Below, one piece after another: positions 1 through 8,056 of a DNA stretch of 64,000 nt. Under the pieces are notes generated by a model, which did not search any database, was not told the DNA's origin, and saw only the letters and a program-made list of their open reading frames with translations. The position numbers were made by a program, and so were the translations under genes. Source of the stretch: Sphingomonas yabuuchiae (GTDB taxonomy: Bacteria; Pseudomonadota; Alphaproteobacteria; Sphingomonadales; Sphingomonadaceae); the NCBI RefSeq assembly GCF_014199595.1, contig NZ_JACHNX010000002.1, positions 248,001 to 312,000 of the forward strand, read 5' to 3'. The stretch's first letter is position 1, and each line of letters opens with the position of its first letter.

Positions 1-414
1 ACCCTCGCCGCAGCTTTGCCGCACATGCTGCCGGCCTGCCCCCACGCCCGGATTGCCCTGTTCGCGATACGTCGGATGGGCGCGCACGGGCTGGCGGATG
101 CCCGTGCGTCGCACACGCTGTTCACCATGTTCGGACAGGATTTCCGACGTCCGCTGATCCTGATGCGGACGCTGATGGCCGATCTGGCCGCCCACGCCTC
201 GGGCCAGATCGCCATTGCGCCTTGCTGCTGTGCGCGGATGACGGCGGCGGAGGCGGCGCTGATGACCATCCTCTCCCAGATGGAAGCGGCGCCGCAAAAG
301 GCGCATTTCCTGATGACCGATCTGCTCGGCGTGCGGCGGGTCGATAGCGTCCTGGCGAGCGCCGCCGCCGTCTCGGCGGCCTTTGCGGACGAAGGGCGGC
401 CGATCAGTTACTGA
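1..414 (+). CDS. DUF6628-like conserved protein, possibly 5'-truncated
   Basis: The reading frame is open to the left edge of the window. The first in-window starts are TTG at 16 and ATG at 25, so the true start may lie outside. The protein has an Ala/Leu-rich body with FAIRRMGAHGLADA near the N-terminus and a Cys triplet in IAPCCCARMT. I recognise this pattern from a small sphingomonad family annotated as DUF6628, whose function is unknown. No signal peptide is evident. The gene ends 11 bases inside the convergent AmpG-like gene. Family assignment is from memory of the pattern, not a search. Confidence 0.7.
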   Translation, partial: TLAAALPHMLPACPHARIALFAIRRMGAHGLADARASHTLFTMFGQDFRRPLILMRTLMADLAAHASGQIAIAPCCCARMTAAEAALMTILSQMEAAPQKAHFLMTDLLGVRRVDSVLASAAAVSAAFADEGRPISY

Positions 415-1744
415 CCGGTGCCTCGCGACGGGCGTCGCCCTCTCCGGCGACGCCTGCACTGCCGATCGAACGGTCGACCAGGCCCGACCGCGCCATCCAC
501 CAGAACAGCAGGACGCCCGGCACGGCGACGACCGTGGTCAGCAGATAGAAGTCGACATAACCGAACTGCTCGACCAGCGCCCCCGCCGTCGTGCCGCTCA
601 GGATACGCCCGACCACGCTCGCCGCCGCCGAAATCAGCGCATATTGTGCCGCAGTAAAGCGCAGGTCGGTCAGTGCCGAAAAATAGGCGACGACGGTGAC
701 GCCGCCGATCCCGCTCGAAAAATTCTCGAACCCGATCGCGCCCGCCATGCCCCAGTTGGAATGACCCAACGCCGCCAGCCCCGCAAATGACAGGTTGGAC
801 ACCGCCATCAGCACCAGGCTGATTAACACGGATCGCTTCATCCCCAGCCGCGCATAGAGGACGCCGCCGACGAACACGCCGATCAGCAGTGCCCAGAAGC
901 CGACACCGACATCGTACAGCGCGATCTCGTTCTTGCTGAACCCCAGGTCGTTGAACAACAGACGGAAGGTTAGGTTGGCGAGCGTGTCGCCGATCTTGTG
1001 GACCAGGATGAAGGCCAGGATGACGAGCGCGCCCTGACGGCGGAAAAATTCGGCAAAGGGGCCGACGACCGCGCGGACGATCCCCTCGGTAGGGCGTTTG
1101 GCGGTGATCTCGCTATGCCGCTTCGGCTCACCCATGAACAGCGCGGTCAGCACGGCGGGCAGTGCGAAGGCGCAACTGACCATATAGGCCACGCTCCATC
1201 CCGCGCGCGTCGCGATGACCAGCGAGAGCGAGGCGACGAGTGCCGAGCCGATCCGCCAGCCATATTGGCCCATGCCCGCCCCCACGCCCAGCTGGCGCGG
1301 CTCGAGCAGTTCGATGCGATAGGCATCGATCACGATGTCGAAAGTCGCCCCCGCGATGCCCAGCGCCAGGGCGGCCATCGCCGTCTGCGCCAATGACACG
1401 CGCGGGTCTGCCAGGCCCAGGCCAATCGCCGCTGCGCAGACCAGCGCCGCCACGACCAGCAGCCACGAGACGCGCTGGCCCAAGCAGTGCAGGACGGGAA
1501 TCTTTACCCCCTCGACGATCCAGGCCCATAGCCATTTCAGATTATAGGCCAGGATGACGAGCGCGAAGGCGGTGACGCTCTTCTTCTCGATCCCCGCTTC
1601 CGCCAGCCGGCTGGCCAGCGTCGCGTTGATCATGGTCAGCGGAAAGGCCGACGATATGCCGAGCGCGAGCGAGGCCAGCGGTGCGGGCTCGACATAGGGC
1701 CGCACTCCATCCAACCAACGCGCACTCGCCATAGAACCGCTCAC
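404..1744 (-). CDS. AmpG-like MFS permease
   Basis: This is a 446-residue polytopic membrane protein of the major facilitator superfamily with about 12 hydrophobic segments. The N-terminal stretch (LALGISSAFPLTMI, then TLASRLAEAGIEKKS) and the central FDIVIDAYRIELL motif followed by GYGWRIG-like residues match the AmpG branch, whose characterised members import anhydromuropeptides during cell-wall recycling. The substrate here is inferred only from that resemblance, since sphingomonads carry several AmpG-like paralogues. It lies 20 bases downstream of the response regulator gene on the same strand, so the two may be co-transcribed. No beta-lactamase or ampD-like neighbour is visible. Confidence 0.8.
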   Translation of the reverse strand: MSGSMASARWLDGVRPYVEPAPLASLALGISSAFPLTMINATLASRLAEAGIEKKSVTAFALVILAYNLKWLWAWIVEGVKIPVLHCLGQRVSWLLVVAALVCAAAIGLGLADPRVSLAQTAMAALALGIAGATFDIVIDAYRIELLEPRQLGVGAGMGQYGWRIGSALVASLSLVIATRAGWSVAYMVSCAFALPAVLTALFMGEPKRHSEITAKRPTEGIVRAVVGPFAEFFRRQGALVILAFILVHKIGDTLANLTFRLLFNDLGFSKNEIALYDVGVGFWALLIGVFVGGVLYARLGMKRSVLISLVLMAVSNLSFAGLAALGHSNWGMAGAIGFENFSSGIGGVTVVAYFSALTDLRFTAAQYALISAAASVVGRILSGTTAGALVEQFGYVDFYLLTTVVAVPGVLLFWWMARSGLVDRSIGSAGVAGEGDARREAPVSN

Positions 1745-1764
1745 CCTATCGGAAAGCGGGGACC

Positions 1765-2235
1765 CTATAAGGCTTGGCCATCAGGGGCAACGGGGCCGGA
1801 TGATGCTGCTCGGGCGAAAAGACGAAAGCCCGATGGCAGGCGACCCGGCGCTTTTCCCGCGCGGCGCTCCTCGATCGCATCGATCGCGCCCAGCAGTTCG
1901 CGCGAGCCATAGGGCTTCATCAGCAGCCCCTCGGCAAGTTGCTCGACGCCATCGGGCGGCGTGCCGGTGATGAACAGGACGGGGATGTCGCGGGCATGGG
2001 CAGCCCGCGCCACATCGACGCCACTGCCGTCCGCCAGTCGCACATCCGCCAGAACCAGATCGATCCCGGCACCCCCGTCGATCAGGGTGACGGCCTTGCT
2101 GACGCGGTCCACCGTGGCGACCACCTCAAAATCGGCATCGGTCAGGACGTGTTCTGTGTCGAACGCGACCAGCGGCTCATCCTCAACGACGAGCAGCTTG
2201 ACCAGCTGTCGTTTCTTTCGCCCGAAGAATCTCAT
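1765..2235 (-). CDS. Single-domain response regulator
   Basis: This 156-residue protein holds one receiver (REC) domain and no recognisable output domain. Visible features are the acidic pocket (VVEDEPLVA), the likely phosphoacceptor Asp64 in LVLADVRLADG, the Thr of FITGTPP and the Lys of LLMKPYGS. The last 30 or so residues are Ala/Gly/Pro-rich and look disordered. Such stand-alone receivers act in phosphorelays or by protein contact, and no partner kinase lies alongside it. The start (MRFFGRKKRQ) gives a short basic N-terminus before the receiver. It is divergent from the pseudouridine synthase gene, with a 108-base spacer between the starts. Confidence 0.85.
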   Translation of the reverse strand: MRFFGRKKRQLVKLLVVEDEPLVAFDTEHVLTDADFEVVATVDRVSKAVTLIDGGAGIDLVLADVRLADGSGVDVARAAHARDIPVLFITGTPPDGVEQLAEGLLMKPYGSRELLGAIDAIEERRAGKAPGRLPSGFRLFARAASSGPVAPDGQAL

Positions 2236-2343
2236 CCCTCTATCGGCCTGTCCTGCTGTCCCGCTCGCTCGCGTAACGCTTTGTCTACGAGAAACGACGC
2301 AATTAATTTCCTTTGGTCGACACCCTCTGTATCAGCGTGGATC

Positions 2344-3909
2344 ATGACACCAGATCAACGTATAGCAAAGCTGCTCGCGCGGGCAGGAGTCGCGTCGCGC
2401 CGAGAGATCGAGCGGATGATCGCCGAGGGCCGGATCGCCCTGAATGGCGTGACCATCGACACCCCCGCGACGCTTCTTTCATCTCTCGACGGCGTGACCG
2501 TGGATGGTGATCCCGTCGCCGCGCCCGAGCCGACACGCCTGTTCCTCTATCACAAGCCCACCGGCCTGCTCGTCACCGAGCATGATCCCGCCGGGCGGCC
2601 GACCATCTATGATCGCCTGCCCGAAGGGTTGCCGCGTCTGGTGCCGGTCGGACGGCTCGACCTGAATACCGAGGGGTTGCTGCTGCTGACCACCGATGGC
2701 GGCTTCAAGCGTCAGCTGGAATTGCCCGCCACCGGCGTCGAACGCACCTATCGCGCCCGCGCTTATGGCGACATCACCCAAGCGCAGCTGGAAGAGCTGA
2801 TCCACGGGATCGAGATCGACGGCATCCGCTACGGCCAGATCGATGCCAATCTCGAGCGGCGGACCGGCGCGAACGTCTGGATCGAGATGACGCTGCGCGA
2901 GGGCAAGAACCGCGAAGTGCGCCGCGTCCTCGAACATCTGGGGCTTCAGGTCAGCCGGTTGATCCGGCTGCGCTACGGTCCCTTCGTACTGGACGAGCTG
3001 CCGGTCGGTGACATCGGCGAGGTCCGGGGTGCCGATATCGTCGAGTTCCGGCGGTCGCTGGAGGGCGGCATCCCCGCCGACGCGGTCAAGCCTGCGAAGA
3101 TCAAGCCCGGCTTCCGCACGCCGCCAACGCGCGCTGCGGGTGAGCGCCCGGCACGCGCTGGTGCAGGCGACGCCCGCGGTGGAGCAAGTGACCGTCCACG
3201 GTCGCAGGAGCGGATGGGCTCTGGCGACCGGAGCCGCCGTGACGACGCGCGTCCGTCGTCGGCCTATGCCCGAAACGACCGACCGGCCCGCGAAGGCGTT
3301 CGATCCGACCGACCGCGTGAGGGCGCAAAGCCCTATGGCAGGCCACCGACCAACGAGCGGTCCGGCTTTGGCGGACAACGCCCATCCCGCTTCGAGGATC
3401 GTACCGAACGCCCTGCGCGTGACGGTGTCCGGTCCGATCGGGCGCGGCCGGGGGCCAAGCCCTTTGCCAAATCCCCGACGGGCGAACGGTCGGGTTCCGG
3501 CGGCCAGCGGCCATCGCGTTTCGATGACCGGGCCGAGCGCCCTGCTCGCGAGGGCGGTCGTTCCGATCGGTCGCGTCGGGATGCCAAGCCTTTCGGCAGC
3601 GCTGCCACCGGCGAGCGTTATGGCTCTGGAGGACAGCGGGCGTCGCGCTCGGAAGATCGGGGCGAACGCCCGGCACGGGACGGGGCGCGCTCCGACCGTT
3701 CGCGTGGTGATACCAAGCCCTTTGCCAAGCCCGCGAGCGGTCCACGCCAGCCGCGTTTCGACGATCGCGGTGACCGCCCCGCCCGTCCGTCGCGTGGCCC
3801 CCAGGGTTCGCCCGGACGCTCCGGCGGACCGTCGAGGCCGGACTCACGCGGCGGCGGACGTCCTAACGGTGGCGGCTCGCGTCCCGGTCGTCCGGGAGGG
3901 CATCGCTAA
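2344..3909 (+). CDS. RsuA/RluB-family pseudouridine synthase with a long repetitive tail
   Basis: The first ~245 residues form an rRNA pseudouridine synthase: an S4 RNA-binding domain (RIAKLLARAGVASRREIERM, residues ~5-60) followed by the catalytic domain, with the signature GRLDLNTEGLLLLTTDG carrying the catalytic Asp, then EGKNREVRRVLEHLGL. Members modify 23S (RluB, RluE, RluF) or 16S (RsuA) rRNA, and I cannot tell which site this one uses. From about residue 250 to 521 the chain is a low-complexity Arg/Asp/Gly/Pro-rich tail with three 43-residue tandem repeats. The frame is open upstream to 1939, but the S4 domain begins directly after ATG 2344, so I chose that start. The stop overlaps rsmD by one base (TAATG). 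Confidence 0.9.
   Translation: MTPDQRIAKLLARAGVASRREIERMIAEGRIALNGVTIDTPATLLSSLDGVTVDGDPVAAPEPTRLFLYHKPTGLLVTEHDPAGRPTIYDRLPEGLPRLVPVGRLDLNTEGLLLLTTDGGFKRQLELPATGVERTYRARAYGDITQAQLEELIHGIEIDGIRYGQIDANLERRTGANVWIEMTLREGKNREVRRVLEHLGLQVSRLIRLRYGPFVLDELPVGDIGEVRGADIVEFRRSLEGGIPADAVKPAKIKPGFRTPPTRAAGERPARAGAGDARGGASDRPRSQERMGSGDRSRRDDARPSSAYARNDRPAREGVRSDRPREGAKPYGRPPTNERSGFGGQRPSRFEDRTERPARDGVRSDRARPGAKPFAKSPTGERSGSGGQRPSRFDDRAERPAREGGRSDRSRRDAKPFGSAATGERYGSGGQRASRSEDRGERPARDGARSDRSRGDTKPFAKPASGPRQPRFDDRGDRPARPSRGPQGSPGRSGGPSRPDSRGGGRPNGGGSRPGRPGGHR
3355..3741 (+). repeat. Three tandem 129-bp coding repeats (43 residues each)
   Basis: Copies run 3355-3483, 3484-3612 and 3613-3741, each encoding a unit of the form ER.GSGGQRPSRFDDR followed by ERPAR(D/E)G.RSDR and ending in KPF plus about six variable residues. 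A degenerate partial copy precedes them (ending RPPTN at 3354) and a short partial copy follows (RQPRFDDRGDRPAR). The repeats stay in frame, so they are part of the protein and not an intergenic array. Divergence is mostly conservative (Asp/Glu, Arg/Lys, Ser/Thr), which suggests older duplication under selection for composition. Confidence 0.9.
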
Positions 3910-4445
3910 TGCGTGTGATCGCCGGACAATGGCGCGGACGCCCGCTCGTCGCGCCCAAGGGTGACGTGACCCGCCCGACCGCCGACCGAACGCGCGAGGC
4001 CTTGTTTTCGATGCTCACGGCCCGGCTGGGCGATTTCGAGGGGCTGGCCGTCGGCGACTTCTTCGCCGGTTCGGGCGCGCTCGGGATCGAGTCGCTGTCG
4101 CGCGGGGCGGCGTCCTGCCTGTTCGTCGAGCAGGACCGCGCCGCCCTCGATGCGCTGAGGGCCAATCTCGCCAAGCTGGAGGCCAAGGGCGATGTCCGGG
4201 CGTCTTCGGTGATGGCGCTGGGGCCTGCGCGGGCGCCGCTCGACCTGATCCTGATGGACCCGCCTTATGGGACAAGCGCGGGCAGCGTCGCGCTCGACAA
4301 GCTGGCCCGGCTCGGCTGGGTTGGTGCGGGAACCTGGGTCAGCATCGAGACAGCCAAGCAAGAAGAGATCGAGCTTGCGGGCTTCACCGTCGATGCTTCC
4401 CGCGTCCACGGAAAGGCGCGGCTGACCCTGCTTCGTCAGGCCTGA
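3909..4445 (+). CDS. rsmD: 16S rRNA (guanine-N2)-methyltransferase RsmD
   Basis: RsmD methylates G966 of 16S rRNA in the 30S subunit using S-adenosylmethionine. The 178 residues match the usual length. Seen in order: the N-terminal MRVIAGQWRGRPL strand typical of RsmD, TRPTADRTREALFSML, the SAM-binding motif GDFFAGSGALGIESLSRGA, the acidic VEQDRAALDALRANL, and the N2-methyltransferase motif DPPYG at residues 117-121. The start codon overlaps the stop of the pseudouridine synthase gene by one base, so the two rRNA-modification genes are almost certainly translated from one mRNA. The 3' end overlaps the convergent MFS gene by 10 bases. Confidence 0.95.
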   Translation: MRVIAGQWRGRPLVAPKGDVTRPTADRTREALFSMLTARLGDFEGLAVGDFFAGSGALGIESLSRGAASCLFVEQDRAALDALRANLAKLEAKGDVRASSVMALGPARAPLDLILMDPPYGTSAGSVALDKLARLGWVGAGTWVSIETAKQEEIELAGFTVDASRVHGKARLTLLRQA

Positions 4446-5716
4446 TAGGCACCGCGCCCGCGCCCGCGCATCAGGGCGAGCCCGGCGAGGCTGAGCAAAC
4501 CGGCGGCGACCAGATAGCCGCCGACGAAGTTCAGCCCGCCGCGCTCGGTCAGCGCCTGTGCGGCGATGGGGGCGAGGGCGCCGCCAATGATACCGCCCAG
4601 ATTGAACGTCATCGACACGCCGGTATACCGCACGCCCGCCGGAAATAGCGCGGGCAACCAGCCGCCCAACGGGCCATAGGCAAAGCCCATCACGAACAGC
4701 GCTGCCGCCAGCCAGACGAACACGATGGCGAGTGACCCCGATCCCAGCATCGGTCCCATCGCGATCCCGATCAGCACGCAACCCGCAAAGCCCAGCCGCA
4801 GCATGAAGGGCGCGCCATGCCGGTCGGCCATCACGCTCGAGACGACGACGCCGAGCGCCAGGAACAGGATCGCGACCAGCTGAATGCCCAGAAACGCCTC
4901 GCGCGGATAGCCGAGCACGGTCGTCCCATGCCCGAGCGCAAAGGCGGTCGCGAGGTAGAAGATTGCGAAACAGGCGACCACCCCGCCCGTTCCCGCCAGC
5001 AGCGCGCGGCCATGCCCCTGGAGCAGCGTCGCGATCGGCACGCGAGGCAACGTCTCGGCCTTCTTCGCCTCGGCAAAATCGGGCGTCTCGGTCAGGCGCA
5101 GGCGGACCCACAGGCCCAACAGCACCAGTACCGCGCTCGCCAGGAACGGTAGGCGCCAGCCCCAGGCGCGGAACTCCTCGTCGGTCAGGATCAGCCCCAG
5201 GATCAGGAAGAAGCCATTGGCCAGTATGAAGCCCACCGGCGCGCCGAGCGGCGGGAACATGCCCCAAGTGTTGCGCTTGCCCGGCGGGGCGTTCTCCACC
5301 GCGAGCAAGGCGGCCCCGCCCCATTCGCCGCCCAGCCCCAGACCCTGCCCCAGCCGCGCGATGCACAGCAGCAGCGGCGCGATCCATCCCGCTTGCGCAT
5401 AGGTCGGCAGGAAAGCGATGGCGACGGTCGATCCGCCCATCAGCATCAGGCTGACCACCAGGGTCGATTTGCGCCCGACCCGGTCGCCGAAATGGCCGAA
5501 GGCGATGGCTCCCACCGGTCGGGCCACAAAGGCGAGACCGAAGCTGGCATAGGATAGCAATAATTGCGCCGTCGCCGAAGATGCCGGAAAGAACAGCGGC
5601 CCGAATACCAGCGCCGCTGCGGTCGCATAGATATAGAAGTCGTAGAATTCGACCGCCGTACCGGTCAGGCTGGCCAGCAGGATATGGCGGTGCGACGGAG
5701 GCGAGGCATGGGTCAT
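4436..5716 (-). CDS. MFS transporter, metabolite:H+ symporter type
   Basis: This is a 426-residue, ~12-helix transporter of the metabolite:proton symporter (MHS) branch of the major facilitator superfamily. Diagnostic stretches are TGTAVEFYDFYIYATAAALVF in the first helix region, GHFGDRVGRKSTL (the loop 2-3 MFS motif), RLGQGLGLGGEWGGAALL and the WGWRLPFL block before helix 6. Relatives such as ProP, ShiA and KgtP carry osmolytes, shikimate or alpha-ketoglutarate, and nothing here fixes the substrate. It starts 47 bases before the phosphate transporter stop on the same strand. A second MHS-like transporter lies at 27261. Confidence 0.85.
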   Translation of the reverse strand: MTHASPPSHRHILLASLTGTAVEFYDFYIYATAAALVFGPLFFPASSATAQLLLSYASFGLAFVARPVGAIAFGHFGDRVGRKSTLVVSLMLMGGSTVAIAFLPTYAQAGWIAPLLLCIARLGQGLGLGGEWGGAALLAVENAPPGKRNTWGMFPPLGAPVGFILANGFFLILGLILTDEEFRAWGWRLPFLASAVLVLLGLWVRLRLTETPDFAEAKKAETLPRVPIATLLQGHGRALLAGTGGVVACFAIFYLATAFALGHGTTVLGYPREAFLGIQLVAILFLALGVVVSSVMADRHGAPFMLRLGFAGCVLIGIAMGPMLGSGSLAIVFVWLAAALFVMGFAYGPLGGWLPALFPAGVRYTGVSMTFNLGGIIGGALAPIAAQALTERGGLNFVGGYLVAAGLLSLAGLALMRGRGRGAYQA

Positions 5717-5762
5717 GCCTCGCTCGTGCAGAAGCGGACGCCCGGCGTAAAGCCCTATCCGC

Positions 5763-7409
5763 TTACCCCTCCAACACGCGGGCCAGTTGCAGCAGCAGCC
5801 AATAGAGGGTGCCCGACAGCAGCATCGCGGCGGGCAGCGTCAGGACCCAGGCCAGCAGCATGTTGCGGATCGTCCGGAACTGAAGACCTGCGCCATTGGC
5901 GACAGACGCCCCGGCGACGCCGGAGGTCAGGATATGCGTGGTCGACACCGGACGGCCAATATATTCCGCACCGAAGATCGTCGCTGCCGTCATCAGTTCG
6001 GCTGCGGCCCCCATGCCATAGGTCAGATGCGTCTTGCCGATCCGCTCACCGACCGTCACCACGATCCGCCGCCAGCCGACCATGGTACCCAGGCCCAGCG
6101 CCAGGGCGACCGTGACCTTCACCCAGAGCGGGATATAGCGGGTGCCCCGCTCTAGCGACCCGGCATAGCCGTTGAGCGACTCGATCTCGGCGGCGGTGAA
6201 GCGCTGCTTGGCCGTCTCGCTCTTGGTCACCATGCGGGTGGTGTCGAGGACCAGATACATGTCGTTGCGCAGGTTGGGCACGGCGGCGGCGGGGATACGG
6301 CTGAGCGCGCCGTAATTGCCGATCCGCTCGCCGATGTCGCGCGACAGCGCGGACAGGCCCGCATAGACCTTGGGCGTATCGATCGCCTTTTTGCGGACGG
6401 CGTCGACCACGTCCGCGCGCGCCTGATCGACTGAGGGGGTGCCTTGTTCACCATGTGCGGCATAGGCGGTCGCCGCTACCTGCGCGCTGCGCACGAAGGC
6501 GGGCATGGCACTCTCGGGCAGCGTGCGGTTCAGCGCATAGGCGGTCGGCGCGCAGCCGATCAGGATCAGCATGATCAGCCCCATGCCCTTCTGCCCGTCA
6601 TTGCCGCCATGCGCGAAGCTGACCGCCGTGCAGGTGAAGATCAGGAGCGCACGGATGCCGCGCGGCGGCGGCGTATCGCCCTCCGGCTCGCGATAGAGCC
6701 GCTTGTCGCGCAGGAAACGCTTCATGACGAGCAGCAGCATCAGGGCACCGGCAAAACCGATCAGCGGGCTGAACAGCAGTGCGGACAGGACCTTCCACAC
6801 CTGCGCCATATCGACCCCGGAGGTGCCGGGAATGCTCGACAGCAACTGGTTGGCAAGCCCGACGCCCAGGATCGAGCCGATCAGCGCATGGCTCGACGAA
6901 TTGGGCAGCCCGGCCGCCCAGGTCGCCAGGTTCCAAAGAACCGCTGCCAGCAGCAGCGCAAAGATCATCGCGAACCCGCCAGCCGAGCCGACATGCAGCA
7001 TCAGGTCGATGGGCAACAGCGTGATGATCGAATAGGCGACGGCTCCGGTCGAGGTCAGAACGCCCAGGAAATTGAAAAAACCGGACCAGACGACCGCCAG
7101 CGGGGCGGGCATCGAATGGGTATAGATGACGGTGGCGACCGCATTGGCGGTATCGTGAAACCCGTTCACGAATTCGAAGCCCAGCGCGATCAGCAGCGCC
7201 AGCCCCAGAAAAGCGAACACGCCCATCGCCATCGGCTCACCGACGCGGGCGGTGTCGACCGCAATGCTATAGCCGGCATAGGCGAGGCCGCCGATCAACA
7301 GGGCGGTGAACACCCAACGGCCCATCGGATGGAGCCCGGCATCGAGACGCGGCCCGCGAACGTGCGATTCGGATTGGCCACCGGCGAGCGCATAGGATGT
7401 CATGACCAA
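5763..7409 (-). CDS. PiT-family inorganic phosphate transporter
   Basis: This integral membrane protein of the PiT family (low-affinity, cation-coupled phosphate uptake) has 548 residues. The duplicated PiT signatures are present: GFEFVNGFHDTANAVATVIY near residue 80, SSSHALIGSILGVGLANQL, FAHGGNDGQKGMGLIMLIL after mid-length, and PVSTTHILTSGVAGASVANG near the C-terminus. Between the two halves lies a hydrophilic insert of roughly 130 residues (from about residue 290 to 420), which makes it longer than the ~500-residue E. coli PitA. No PhoU-like gene (a frequent partner of PiT genes) or PhoB box was seen beside it. Confidence 0.92.
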   Translation of the reverse strand: MVMTSYALAGGQSESHVRGPRLDAGLHPMGRWVFTALLIGGLAYAGYSIAVDTARVGEPMAMGVFAFLGLALLIALGFEFVNGFHDTANAVATVIYTHSMPAPLAVVWSGFFNFLGVLTSTGAVAYSIITLLPIDLMLHVGSAGGFAMIFALLLAAVLWNLATWAAGLPNSSSHALIGSILGVGLANQLLSSIPGTSGVDMAQVWKVLSALLFSPLIGFAGALMLLLVMKRFLRDKRLYREPEGDTPPPRGIRALLIFTCTAVSFAHGGNDGQKGMGLIMLILIGCAPTAYALNRTLPESAMPAFVRSAQVAATAYAAHGEQGTPSVDQARADVVDAVRKKAIDTPKVYAGLSALSRDIGERIGNYGALSRIPAAAVPNLRNDMYLVLDTTRMVTKSETAKQRFTAAEIESLNGYAGSLERGTRYIPLWVKVTVALALGLGTMVGWRRIVVTVGERIGKTHLTYGMGAAAELMTAATIFGAEYIGRPVSTTHILTSGVAGASVANGAGLQFRTIRNMLLAWVLTLPAAMLLSGTLYWLLLQLARVLEG

Positions 7410-7488
7410 TCGCGTTGCGCCTTTCTGGTGACATTTTCATGACGGCTGCCCGGTGCCTTCCGGTCCACGCCGTCTCACATCGGAACGC

Positions 7489-7517
7489 GACCGGGCGGTG
7501 CATCGGACCGCCCGGTC
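7489..7517 (-). terminator. Hairpin downstream of urcA
   Basis: An 11-bp perfect inverted repeat (GACCGGGCGGT at 7489-7499, complement at 7507-7517) with a 7-base loop lies just beyond the urcA stop and before the phosphate transporter start. There is no T-tract, so it could instead stabilise the mRNA end. Confidence 0.45.
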
Positions 7518-7534
7518 GAGTGCCGTTCATGATC

Positions 7535-7843
7535 TCAGTTGTTGCTGGCCAGCGCGACCGGCGCGGCGGTCGACAATGCCGCGACCTTGATCGCGGCGTC
7601 CGCCATCATCTCTCGGCGGCAGCGCGTGACGTCGGCGTTGCGGCGCAGATCGGCCGTTACATGGCCGCACGCCATGGTCGCGGCACGGCGGATACGCGCG
7701 TCGAACTGGGCGCGATCAGCGGCACGGTGCAGATCGAGATCGGCGTGACGAACGGTGACGGTGACGGGCTCGCGCATTTCGGCCTGAGCCGCTGCGGACG
7801 CAAACAGAGAAGCCGCAATGGCGGCTGCCGTAAACTTCTTCAT
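7535..7843 (-). CDS. UrcA family protein
   Basis: This is a 102-residue secreted protein of the UrcA family, known from sphingomonads and relatives and of unknown function. It has an N-terminal signal peptide (MKKFTAAAIAASLFASAAAQA) with probable cleavage after AQA. The mature part contains the typical pair of cysteines (MACGHV and VTRCRREM), which could form a disulfide, and the conserved VRHADLDLH strand. I chose ATG 7843 over the upstream ATG 7861 because an AGGAG ribosome-binding site sits 9 bases before it. It ends 126 bases upstream of the phosphate transporter start on the same strand, separated by a hairpin. Confidence 0.88.
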   Translation of the reverse strand: MKKFTAAAIAASLFASAAAQAEMREPVTVTVRHADLDLHRAADRAQFDARIRRAATMACGHVTADLRRNADVTRCRREMMADAAIKVAALSTAAPVALASNN

Positions 7844-8038
7844 CTTGTGGTGCTCCTGCATCGGATCGTGCCCGTCACGGCGGCGTGAGTGATGAGGTCA
7901 CCCCGCCGCTCGTCGGCACGCGGTGCCTCTAGGCGGCGGACATGTCGCTTTCGCGTCGCACAAAAGACGCTATGATGACGCGTCCCGCTATGAAACAAGG
8001 CCGGGCCGAGATTACGGGTGGTTGCCCCCGCCGCAAAC

Positions 8039-8053
8039 GTTCCCTAACTGTTC
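8039..8053 (+). promoter_or_regulatory. Candidate LexA (SOS) box overlapping the uvrD promoter
   Basis: The sequence GTTC-CCTAACT-GTTC matches the alphaproteobacterial LexA direct-repeat site GTTC-N7-GTTC exactly. It ends 3 bases before the helicase ATG. A plausible sigma-70 promoter, TTGCCC (8022-8027), 17 bases, TAACTG (8045-8050), would place the transcription start at or next to the ATG, giving a leaderless mRNA with the box across the -10 element. No Shine-Dalgarno sequence is present before the ATG, which agrees. The LexA role is inference from the match. Confidence 0.6.
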
Positions 8054-8056
8054 GCG

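Noticed and set aside
2479..3378. 299-residue open frame antisense to the pseudouridine synthase
   Set aside because: It is a shadow of the S4 and catalytic domains plus repeats, with no independent start signal.
3355..3741. Tandem 129-bp repeats considered as a CRISPR array or minisatellite
   Set aside because: The repeats are coding, in frame, without unique spacers, and continue the pseudouridine synthase.
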